13,443 nt of DNA from an uncultured Acidimicrobiaceae bacterium (lineage in GTDB: Bacteria; Actinomycetota; Acidimicrobiia; Acidimicrobiales; Bog-793), in assembly GCA_903907185.1 (NCBI GenBank), contig CAIVND010000043.1:1-13443 (forward strand), read 5' to 3'. A program made the position numbers and the translations under genes. This document shows, one piece after another, positions 1-5,755 of this stretch. The notes below the pieces were generated by a model. The model was not told where the DNA came from, did not search any database, and saw only the letters and a list, made by a program, of their open reading frames with translations. Each line of letters begins with the position of its first letter. Within the stretch, counting starts at the first letter, position 1.

Positions 1-2
1 AT

Positions 3-179
3 TTCGTCGATCGCGCGCGTCTCACCAACCGGCTTCGATCATCGAGCCAATTTTCACGCTTGTCACTTGAACGCCAAGATCAGCTGACCGCGGAGCTTTA
101 CGATCTCACCGAGGGTGATCTTGTCAATCTCGGCCAGACTACGACGGCAATTGCGATGCGCCGGATCGAGCCTCATTAA
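3..179 (+). CDS. C-terminal end of an unrecognised protein (5' end outside window)
   Basis: Reading frame 3 is open from the window edge to TAA at 177-179, giving about 58 residues that end in AMRRIEPH. Codon choice looks like that of the well-supported genes here (many GAT/CTC/ACC/GCG codons), and the peptide is charged and probably helical (DQLTAELYDLTEGDLVNL). There is no start codon because the gene begins left of the window. I do not recognise the family. A minus-strand frame over 63-245 is also open, so which strand is coding is not certain. A weak hairpin followed by a T run (216-249) could be its terminator. Confidence 0.4.
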   Translation, partial: FVDRARLTNRLRSSSQFSRLSLERQDQLTAELYDLTEGDLVNLGQTTTAIAMRRIEPH

Positions 180-215
180 TAAGCTCTCCCGCCGAGTCAA
201 GGCGATACAAGCGAT

Positions 216-249
216 CGGACCGACTTGGGTGTCCGTGAGTCCCATTTTT
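216..249 (+). terminator. possible weak intrinsic terminator
   Basis: CGGAC (216-220) can pair with GTCCG (231-235), and alternatively TGGG (226-229) with CCCA (241-244). A run of five T follows at 245-249. It lies between the gene ending at 179 and the PilZ gene starting at 393. Stems are only 4-5 bp, so this is a tentative call. Confidence 0.22.
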
Positions 250-392
250 CGAGTTCTCTCTGCGTCATGACTCTGTCCAAACGCCCCGTCGGAGAGACAA
301 GCAACGACGCACTCAAACTTCGAACATCACTGGTCGTTAACCATCGTGGAGGAGCGAACCCGAGTAGTTTCCATCAAGAGCGGAGTTCCACA

Positions 393-722
393 ATGCCTGA
401 GCAGTTCCGACGAGAGATCCCCCGACAGCCCACCGACTGGTTCGGCTTTTACCGATTCACCAATGTTGGACACGAACCCAGCCGGCCCTGTCGAATCATC
501 GACATCTCAACACTTGGAGCCGGCCTCGAACTCTTCGACATCTCAGCCGATGAACAGATTGACGGACTCCTCTCAGTCGACATCGAACTTAGCGGTGAGG
601 TTCAAAACGTCGTGCTCGCCGAGAAAACGAAAACGGCACGCGTCGGGGTGAACTTTCCGAATCCGACGCAGGCCGCACTCGAGTATGTCGAAGAACTTCA
701 TAAGGTTCGCGGTCTCTGGTAG
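393..722 (+). CDS. small single-domain PilZ protein (probable c-di-GMP receptor)
   Basis: A 109-residue protein that is little more than one PilZ domain, a family that binds cyclic di-GMP and changes the activity of partner proteins. Both c-di-GMP contact motifs are visible: RxxxR as REIPR near the N-terminus (about residues 6-10), and (D/N)xSxxG as DISTLG around residue 34. The C-terminal part (ARVGVNFPNPTQAALEYVEEL) fits the last beta strand and helix. The frame is open further upstream, but ATG at 393 is preferred because GGAG at 382-385 sits 7 nt before it and the motif-bearing domain starts straight after. There is no effector domain, so it probably acts as a stand-alone adaptor. The partner is unknown. 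Its stop lies 25 bp before the recombinase remnant. A degenerate GGDEF gene lies about 2 kb downstream, but nothing shows the two work together. Confidence 0.72.
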   Translation: MPEQFRREIPRQPTDWFGFYRFTNVGHEPSRPCRIIDISTLGAGLELFDISADEQIDGLLSVDIELSGEVQNVVLAEKTKTARVGVNFPNPTQAALEYVEELHKVRGLW

Positions 723-747
723 ATCCCAGACAAACCAGTATCTCTGA

Positions 748-1170
748 GCTGTTCCGAGGGGCGACACCAAAGCGGGACAGCGGACGATCCCTCTTGACGC
801 CTCGTTAATTTCACGTCTGAGGTTCCAGAGGAAGGTTCAAGCCGCTGACCGCTTAAAGGCTGGTATCGCCTGGAGCGACCATGGTTATGTGTTCACCGAT
901 CCACTTGGCGAGCCCTGTTCTCCAGGATACATCTCAAGCCAATTCGATGGTCTCGTGAAGTCGATTGGGGTACCCAAAATCCGCCTGCACGATTGCCGTC
1001 ACACGGCTGCGAGTCTCTTGCTTGCATCGGGAGTACAGCCAAAGGTTGTACAAGAGATGCTCGGACACTCCAATGTAAAAATCACGCTTGATATTTACGG
1101 ACACGTGACCCCAAGCATGGGACGAGAAGCAGGAGAGGCTTTGTCGTCTGCCTTACTCAGTTCCGTTTAA
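748..1170 (+). pseudogene. tyrosine recombinase (phage-type integrase), 5'-truncated remnant
   Basis: The frame is open from 748 (after a TGA at 745-747) to TAA at 1168-1170, about 140 residues, against roughly 350-400 for complete integrases of this type. The C-terminal catalytic half is clear. It has the beta-hairpin lysine (GDTKAGQRTIPLD), the H-x-x-R box (RLHDCRHTAASLLLASG), the LGHSN histidine box and the nucleophilic tyrosine (LDIYGHVTP). The core-binding domain and the first catalytic arginine (usually in a TGxRxxE motif) are missing, so the product cannot be a working recombinase. A GTG at 889 could start a 93-residue peptide, but homology-like sequence begins earlier, which argues for a decayed gene. 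A tRNA-Ala gene lies about 630 bp to the right with its 3' end facing this fragment, as expected for the remains of an element integrated at a tRNA. It converges with the 1182-1667 gene with 11 bp between stops. Confidence 0.85.
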
Positions 1171-1181
1171 CTTGAGAGTTG

Positions 1182-1667
1182 TCAAACCACACCCGAGTCC
1201 GCTTTCAAAGCGTTCAGATCAACCTCGACGGTGACATTGCTGTATCGAACGATGCCTTCGATCTTCTTAGAGCAGATCACCTCGAGCATCGTGTCATTCG
1301 GGTAGAAGTGCTCATCGTCATGACCTTCATTCCATGAAGGACCAGGACATCGCAACCAAACTACGAAGCTAGGTACGCCCTCAATGAAGCACTCAGCGCG
1401 GCGAGTGGATTCATCAAAACTTGTTAAAAGCCAGGGCCAAGCTCCGAAGTTCCCAGGTACATAGACGTTCAACGATGCCGGATGAATTGATGAGCCCAAG
1501 GCGCGCTCCCAGCGCTCCTTGTAAGGCGCAATGAACTCTGATCCCGCCCTTCCCTGACCGGGTCGGACAATCCCGGTGAGAATATCTAGGGTCTGAGTTC
1601 CAGCTTCCATTTTCGTCTCAGACCCTAGATGGATGCTTCCGCCGAGGGGCGGATTTTCCATTAACAA
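1182..1667 (-). CDS. unrecognised protein with faint DUF120 / CTP-dependent riboflavin kinase-like pattern
   Basis: Up to 161 residues, with no signal peptide or membrane segment. I do not recognise it with certainty. The pattern G-x-V-x-x-G-x-G...PYKERW...LG...SLN in the first half, and an EVICSKKIEG...VTVEVDL ending, resemble the layout of archaeal CTP-dependent riboflavin kinases (PF01982: GxVxxGxG, Y-x-x-x-F, TLN, EIIAPxxLR, final VxVxL). This is from memory, and the middle part does not align well. Candidate starts are the ATG at 1667 and the ATG at 1610 (residue 20). The later one places the first GxVxxG at the distance seen in the archaeal enzymes and falls in the loop of a perfect 14-bp inverted repeat (1584-1597 / 1617-1630). 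No strong Shine-Dalgarno is seen for either start. It may be cargo of the old integrated element, since it lies between the recombinase remnant and the tRNA. Confidence 0.55.
   Translation of the reverse strand: MLMENPPLGGSIHLGSETKMEAGTQTLDILTGIVRPGQGRAGSEFIAPYKERWERALGSSIHPASLNVYVPGNFGAWPWLLTSFDESTRRAECFIEGVPSFVVWLRCPGPSWNEGHDDEHFYPNDTMLEVICSKKIEGIVRYSNVTVEVDLNALKADSGVV
1584..1630. repeat. perfect 14-bp inverted repeat bracketing a start codon
   Basis: ATCTAGGGTCTGAG at 1584-1597 and its exact reverse complement CTCAGACCCTAGAT at 1617-1630 are separated by 19 nt. The loop holds the ATG at 1608-1610, the likely start of the minus-strand gene. In that transcript the region just 5' of the ATG, including the only AGGG/GAG purine stretch, would be locked in the stem. 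It could act as a translational switch, a protein-binding dyad, or a scar of a mobile element. Confidence 0.8.
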
Positions 1668-1719
1668 AAACGATCACCATTTCGCTGAGTGTACGCCCGA
1701 AATGCCACAATCCCTTATC

Positions 1720-1739
1720 CATTGACATTTCATTGACAT
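1720..1739. repeat. short direct repeat CATTGACAT x2
   Basis: CATTGACAT occurs at 1720-1728 and again at 1731-1739, an 11-bp period, just beyond the 3' end of tRNA-Ala (minus strand). Each copy contains TTGACA. The setting near a recombinase remnant would suit protein-binding sites, but two short copies can also arise by chance. Confidence 0.4.
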
Positions 1740-1796
1740 CCGTCGTGAGAAGTCAACCGAAAACGGAAATGCAAGGCTCTGATCTGCGGTTTCTTG

Positions 1797-1869
1797 TGGA
1801 GACGACGGGGCTCGAACCCGTGACCTCTTGACTGCCAGTCAAGTGCTCTTCCAGCTGAGCTACGCCCCC
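1797..1869 (-). tRNA. tRNA-Ala (anticodon GGC)
   Basis: A full 73-nt cloverleaf reads on the minus strand: acceptor GGGGGCG/CGTCTCC, D arm GCTC-AGCTGGAA-GAGC, anticodon arm CTTGA-CTGGCAG-TCAAG, variable AGGTC, and T arm ACGGG-TTCGAGC-CCCGT. The discriminator base is A. The anticodon is GGC, which reads GCC alanine codons. Position 3-70 is a G-U pair, the main identity element of tRNA-Ala, so type and anticodon agree. The 3' CCA is not encoded; CAA follows the discriminator, so the CCA must be added by nucleotidyltransferase. The 3' end points at the recombinase remnant. Confidence 0.97.
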
Positions 1870-2320
1870 AAGGACTAGTAACTCTACCAACTGCGCAAGA
1901 GCGCGCAGCGATCGAACATTTCGAACTCCTCCAACCTCTTTCGAACCTCGTAGACACAATCCCCTGAGGGAACCCGTGGTGCTAGCGACGCCAAGGAGAC
2001 TCAGCCACCGCCTTACAAAAGTCGGAATTTCCTCGAGTCTTGCAATCAGATCTCACACAGAATTCGCGGAGCTCCTATCGCGCTATCACAGCGCATTTTT
2101 CGACCAAAAACCACCGTATTTTGGGCATGCGAAATAGAGGGGAACAACCGAAAAACGGAGCGCAAAATACCCCTTAAATCCTCGTCCGTCAGGGGATAGA
2201 TTTTGGCCGTTTAACGTGCATTTTTACCGCCATTCCTTCGGAAATTTTGTAGCGAAAATTTGACTGAAAGAATTTCAACTGATTCGCTAAATATCACCCA
2301 AAATGTGGCCGTAATTCTCT
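1870..2320. other. gene-free stretch with palindromes ahead of the CAP-like gene
   Basis: I see no convincing gene in these 450 bp. From about 2090 it turns AT-rich and holds several inverted repeats: CCAAAA (2104-2109) with TTTTGG (2119-2124), CCG (2148-2150) with CGG (2156-2158), GGGG (2139-2142) with CCCC (2170-2173), the same CCCC alternatively with GGGG (2192-2195), and AAATTTT (2242-2248) with AAAATTT (2255-2261). Next to the tRNA, 1882-1900 resembles a tRNA D arm. I could not match a known riboswitch class. Confidence 0.5.
2260..2294 (+). promoter_or_regulatory. possible promoter of the CAP-like gene with an overlapping dyad
   Basis: TTGACT at 2260-2265 is close to the -35 consensus, and the A+T-rich TAAATAT at 2288-2294 may serve as -10, though the spacing is longer than ideal (about 20 bp). 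The 3' arm of the AAATTTT/AAAATTT dyad (2242-2261) overlaps the -35 and could be an operator. Tentative. Confidence 0.25.
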
Positions 2321-2851
2321 GTGATGAAGTCACTGCTGCACGCCCCAATATCATCGCATTCCACCCTCGGACGCGTGCTCCCTAACGCCCCTATCGCCCG
2401 CGGCCGATTGGCCTCGAATTTCGCAATTGTCTGCCTGTTAGGTATGAGCCTTTCCTTCGCTGGCGAAGTCGCAACCACCGCTTCACCCGCTATATCGGCA
2501 AAGGTCGCTTCAACCCCGACGAAACATGCAAAGCACGTCAAGCATGCAAGAAAGCACGTAAAGCGATCAAAACACGCAATCCACGCGCGGCGCTCCTCCC
2601 ACTTGGGTACCCATGCTCGAGTTGTTGCCCTCACGGCCAACGTTCAACCGAACCCTGATTTTCTTGGATCGTGTTCAGCAACTAGCCAAAGCTATTTTTG
2701 CCTCGGACAAGAGGTGGAGGCGATCGACAATGCTCGTGCTCAGGAAGGCCTTGGTCCGATTACCTTTCGCCTGGCTGCATTCCGCAAGCTATCGACTGCG
2801 CAGCAACTCTTTACTCTTACCAATCTTGAGCGCATTGCGCGACCTTGCTGA
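2321..2851 (+). pseudogene. secreted CAP-superfamily-like protein, truncated in the domain
   Basis: 176 residues. A hydrophobic stretch at about 31-58 (NFAIVCLLGMSLSFAGEVATTA) after arginines looks like a signal peptide or N-terminal anchor. It is followed by a strongly basic Lys/His-rich segment (about 68-96, built from KHAKHVKHARKHVK-like units). Residues 117-173 (CLGQEVEAIDNARAQEGLGPITF...LSTAQQLFTLTNLERIAR) match, from memory, the start of actinobacterial secreted proteins related to CAP/SCP domains, which usually continue with R-G-L-P-P. Here that continuation is replaced by PC and a TGA at 2849-2851, so most of the domain is lost. Downstream sequence in another frame is a GGDEF domain, so this looks like a broken and rejoined gene. 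The GTG at 2321 is followed directly by an ATG at 2324. No Shine-Dalgarno is seen, so a later start is possible. Confidence 0.6.
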
Positions 2852-3335
2852 CGCCGTCGAGCACGAGATTGGAGCGAGTGAACTCAAGCTCGTTGATGAG
2901 CTCACGGGACTGATGAACCAACGCGGCCTCACCCTCATTGCGAATCACATTGTGCCTCGCGCAAGTCGCGACGGTGAGGCGATGAGCATGCTGTTCCTCG
3001 ACATCAAGGGACTGGACCAAACGAACGAAACGTACGGCAGGAAGGCGGGCGACGCTGCGCTCGTGATGATCGCTGACGTACTGCGCGAGACGCTCCGAAC
3101 CGCAGATATCCCTGCTCGAATGCGTGGGGACGATTTCGCAATTCTCCTGGCGGACACCGAGGAGAATGAGGTGACGGTTGTCATCTCGAGGATCAGACAG
3201 GAACTCGAAAAGCGCGCCAAGACCCAGCCGATGCCAGAGGGAATGACAGTCAAGATCTCTCGGGCAACGATCGACCCATCGGCGGAGGACTTCAGTCTTG
3301 AGGGACTTATTGCTCTCGCCGACACTGGTTCATAG
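2730..3335 (+). CDS. GGDEF (diguanylate cyclase-type) domain fragment
   Basis: GGDEF domains make cyclic di-GMP from two GTP in the cytoplasm. Here the domain runs from DELTGLMNQRG (2895 on) through LFLDIKGLDQTNETYGRKAGD to the signature, which reads RGDDF instead of GGDEF. The allosteric RxxD site is intact five residues before it (RTAD-IPARM-RGDDF). The protein stops at LEGLIALADTGS, short of the usual YxAK ending by roughly 12-15 residues. No sensor domain is left. The N-terminus is uncertain: the family-like part begins near 2841, where the CAP-like frame ends. ATG 2730 is given because GGAGG (2716-2720) lies 9 nt upstream, but its first 37 residues are read out of frame through the CAP-like sequence. 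ATG 2913 would start inside the domain. With the altered signature and both ends damaged, activity is doubtful. Confidence 0.6.
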   Translation: MLVLRKALVRLPFAWLHSASYRLRSNSLLLPILSALRDLADAVEHEIGASELKLVDELTGLMNQRGLTLIANHIVPRASRDGEAMSMLFLDIKGLDQTNETYGRKAGDAALVMIADVLRETLRTADIPARMRGDDFAILLADTEENEVTVVISRIRQELEKRAKTQPMPEGMTVKISRATIDPSAEDFSLEGLIALADTGS

Positions 3336-3358
3336 CCTGCCGATCTCATCATTTGATC

Positions 3359-3402
3359 GAGGCGTTCACTAGCCTCACAGGTTTTTGCCGACGGCGACCG
3401 TC
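3359..3402. terminator. two small hairpins around a T run between convergent genes
   Basis: GAGGC (3359-3363) pairs with GCCTC (3372-3376), and five T follow at 3382-3386. Directly after, GACGG-CGA-CCGTC (3390-3402) forms a second hairpin. The position between the GGDEF fragment and the oppositely oriented lipoprotein gene suits transcript ends, but the stems are short. Confidence 0.3.
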
Positions 3403-3418
3403 CTCTATCTGGTCTGGT

Positions 3419-4105
3419 TCAAGAGGGCACGAGAAGTACTGGCGGCGAGATGACTGTGCCACAGCCGGTTGATGAGATCAGAGCATTCACCGCATCAACG
3501 GCCGTTGTGAAGTCGCTGTTCACGGTTCGGATGCCAGTATCTGCTGACAACCTCCCCTCGCTCAGTACGGCTGATGCATTTTGGAGCGCTTTTTGAATCG
3601 TTGACTCCACTGAAACTGAGTTCACCGTTGGAGTCGAGTTGGAGTCGGCACTCCGCAGGTGAACTTCGGCAACTCGAAGAGCGGACGCCTCCTCGGCAAC
3701 CTTCGCCATCGTCTTTCGAAGTCCTAAGACAAATCCGGCCAGGAACTGATCGTCTTCAGCGATGTTTTCCACATCAGTGTGAGCCTTCGTCACCGAATCA
3801 CAAAGAGCCGCACGTGACGTCGGCGTCGCTTCAGATGCCATCACCTGTGCCGCCCGAGTCGAGGCTGTCGCGGCCGCTACATCGTTGACCTCAGGATGAA
3901 GACTGTCTTTCATCGCCAAGATGACAGTTCGTAGTGCCGTTGAATCCCGCACAAGCAGATTGGCCTGACTTTCCAGGTGGGTCATGCGTTGGTGGCTGGC
4001 CTTGACCGCCACGTGCGCGGTCGTACCGGCCCCGCAACCAGCGAGGAGAAGACCCACAACGACAAGGCCAGTTGTCGCTCTACTAGCCCGGAGTATGCGC
4101 TTCAT
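3419..4105 (-). CDS. predicted lipoprotein of unknown function
   Basis: 228 residues with a clear lipoprotein signal: basic start MKRILRASR, hydrophobic core TTGLVVVGLL and lipobox L-L-A-G-C with the modified cysteine at residue 24. It should be lipid-anchored on the outer face of the cytoplasmic membrane. The mature part is Ala/Ser/Thr/Val-rich and mostly helical in character, with two further cysteines (in ALCDSV and STGCGT) that could form a disulfide. I recognise no domain. ATG at 4105 is chosen because AAGGA lies 8 nt before it and the signal peptide starts well there; a GTG at 4132 would add nine residues and has no such site. It is divergent from the MFS gene and alone in its transcript as far as can be seen. 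Confidence 0.75.
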   Translation of the reverse strand: MKRILRASRATTGLVVVGLLLAGCGAGTTAHVAVKASHQRMTHLESQANLLVRDSTALRTVILAMKDSLHPEVNDVAAATASTRAAQVMASEATPTSRAALCDSVTKAHTDVENIAEDDQFLAGFVLGLRKTMAKVAEEASALRVAEVHLRSADSNSTPTVNSVSVESTIQKALQNASAVLSEGRLSADTGIRTVNSDFTTAVDAVNALISSTGCGTVISPPVLLVPS

Positions 4106-4135
4106 CGATAAGATCCTTGCGAGTTTGATCACTTC

Positions 4136-4141
4136 AATATA
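4136..4141 (-). promoter_or_regulatory. possible -10 box of the lipoprotein gene
   Basis: On the minus strand TATATT (plus 4136-4141) lies about 30 nt before the ATG at 4105, leaving a short leader that includes the AAGGA ribosome site. No good -35 hexamer is visible at standard distance. The rest of the 254-bp divergent gap (4106-4359) shows no gene I can support. Confidence 0.3.
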
Positions 4142-4359
4142 TGGGCGGGCAGGTCACAAGATCACCCGCAACTCTAGCGAGATGGTGATGCGCCACGCAG
4201 TGATCGAGCGTTACCCTCGCGAGCTTTGGCCAGCCGATAAAGATCTTGGAATTTTGATGAGTTTTTCTGTCCGGACTTGAGTTGGTAGCGCAATCGACAA
4301 CCGCAGGAATGAGATGGCAAGATTGTTCGTTCATCAAACATTATTTCCGGAGGATAGCT

Positions 4360-5652
4360 GTGTTTGCACGTCGAGATCAGAGGGCCGAACCTCGCTCTCG
4401 ACGGAAACGCCATGCGTCTCTCTCCTCGTTCGCCTACCCAAACTTCACGCTGTACTTCGTGGGCCAGGTGATCTCGGTTGCAGGATCATGGATGCAAAAT
4501 ATCGCCCAGGCGTACCTCGTCCTTCATCTCACGAACAACGGAACCGATCTTGGATTCTTAACTGGGATCCGTACCGCCCCGATCATGATCCTCGGCCCTT
4601 GGGGTGGGTTGATCGTCGACCGCATCGATCGCAGACGCATGCTTCTTCTCACGAATCTTGGATCTGGCATATTGTGCAGCATCCTCGCGTGGGTGGTCAT
4701 CGGTGGTCATCCACACATTGGATTCATCTATCTGATCGCGCTTGGCCTTGGTCTCATCCAGGTTGTAGACAATCCATCTCGTCAGGTGATCATCTCCGAC
4801 CTCGTCCCGATCTCCGAACTTGCAAACGCCGTCTCATTGAATTCAGTGATGGTGAACGTCGGGCGTATCTTGGGTCCCAGCTTGGCCGGAATCACTATCG
4901 CTGCCTTCGGTATTGGAACCTGCTTTGCCTTGAACGCAGCCTCCTTCTTTGTTGCGATCTTGACGCTTTTGCTGATCAAAGCTCGCAAACTTCAAGTCGC
5001 GGTCCATGCCGCGCGGGAGAAGGGCCAGATTCGCGAGGGTCTTCGTTATGTCAAAGGTCAAAAAGAGCTGTACCTAACGCTCATGCTTCTCGTTGTCGCT
5101 GGAACCTTTACCTGGGAGTTCCCGGTCACCGTCCCGCTGATCGCGCAGAGAACCTTTGGTGGTCAACCAGCGGTCTACGGCACACTCTTTACCTGCATGG
5201 GAATCGGCGCCGTTATCGGAGGTTTGGTGACCGCCTCCCGACCCGCTGCCTCCTACCGTGGACTTGGTTACGCCACCCTCGGTTGGGGGGCTAGTTGTTT
5301 TCTCGCCGGGATCTGTCCCACGCTTGCGCTCGAATACCCCGTCATGGTGATCGTCGGCTACGGAAGTGTCGCTTTCAATGCAATCTCCAAGACGAAGCTG
5401 CAGACCGATGCCGACCCAGCGATGCGGGGTCGGGTCATGGCGCTCTGGTCGGTAGCTTGGGTCGGTTCAACACCGATCGGTGGTCCGATCGTTGGTTATA
5501 TCGGCCAACATCTCGGACCTCGTTGGGCTTGGTATACCGGCGGCATATCGCTGTTGATCGCGGGATTACTGGCGATGCCAGCACTGATTCGCCTTGATAA
5601 CAAGGCGGCGGTCGCAGTGGCCAGTACGGTAGAGCGAACACTTGATGCCTAG
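4360..5652 (+). CDS. MFS transporter, MFS_3 / EntS-like exporter group
   Basis: A 430-residue integral membrane protein with about 12 hydrophobic segments, the usual size for the major facilitator superfamily. The N-terminal part (FTLYFVGQVISVAGSWMQNIAQAYLVL) and the motif-A-like loop GGLIVDRIDRRRM after the second segment are typical of the MFS_3 group, which includes the enterobactin exporter EntS. A mirrored loop in the second half (ADPAMRGRVMALWSVAW) also fits that group. Substrate cannot be told; proton-driven export of a small molecule is the family norm. GTG at 4360 is preferred over ATG 4282 because GGAGG (4349-4353) is 6 nt upstream, and the extra 26 residues would add nothing family-like. 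It ends 103 bp before leuS on the same strand. Confidence 0.85.
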   Translation: MFARRDQRAEPRSRRKRHASLSSFAYPNFTLYFVGQVISVAGSWMQNIAQAYLVLHLTNNGTDLGFLTGIRTAPIMILGPWGGLIVDRIDRRRMLLLTNLGSGILCSILAWVVIGGHPHIGFIYLIALGLGLIQVVDNPSRQVIISDLVPISELANAVSLNSVMVNVGRILGPSLAGITIAAFGIGTCFALNAASFFVAILTLLLIKARKLQVAVHAAREKGQIREGLRYVKGQKELYLTLMLLVVAGTFTWEFPVTVPLIAQRTFGGQPAVYGTLFTCMGIGAVIGGLVTASRPAASYRGLGYATLGWGASCFLAGICPTLALEYPVMVIVGYGSVAFNAISKTKLQTDADPAMRGRVMALWSVAWVGSTPIGGPIVGYIGQHLGPRWAWYTGGISLLIAGLLAMPALIRLDNKAAVAVASTVERTLDA

Positions 5653-5743
5653 TCATCCCTTGTTTCCGACCGTGTATCCAATATGTGGAGATCTGACTCC
5701 TAGCAGTCGATCGGTGAGCATCAGCGATGCACGCAGTCCTTAC

Positions 5744-5755
5744 TAACCTGTAGCC
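5744..5755 (+). promoter_or_regulatory. possible leaderless -10 box of leuS
   Basis: TAACCT (5744-5749) fits the TAnnnT -10 pattern and lies six bases before the GTG at 5756, so transcription would begin at or next to the start codon. This would explain why no Shine-Dalgarno is seen. No good -35 is recognised. Confidence 0.3.

Noticed and set aside
63..245. 60-codon minus-strand frame
   Set aside because: Competes with the plus-strand C-terminal frame at 3-179; no ribosome site or recognised motif. It cannot be fully excluded.
1730..1959. Two overlapping minus-strand open frames, one reading AQLEEHLTGSQEVTGSSPVV
   Set aside because: This peptide is the familiar false translation of a tRNA gene; the frames run across tRNA-Ala.
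4134..4413. Minus-strand frames in the gap between the lipoprotein and MFS genes
   Set aside because: They overlap the MFS ribosome site and start, and show no motif or ribosome site of their own.
4314..5294. 326-codon plus-strand frame
   Set aside because: Out-of-frame shadow of the MFS gene; rich in Arg, Ser, Trp and His with no membrane segments or motifs.
5653..5755. T-box or leader peptide ahead of leuS
   Set aside because: Only 103 bp are available. No T-box sequence, leucine-rich leader frame or terminator was seen, only short stems such as GCAT/ATGC.
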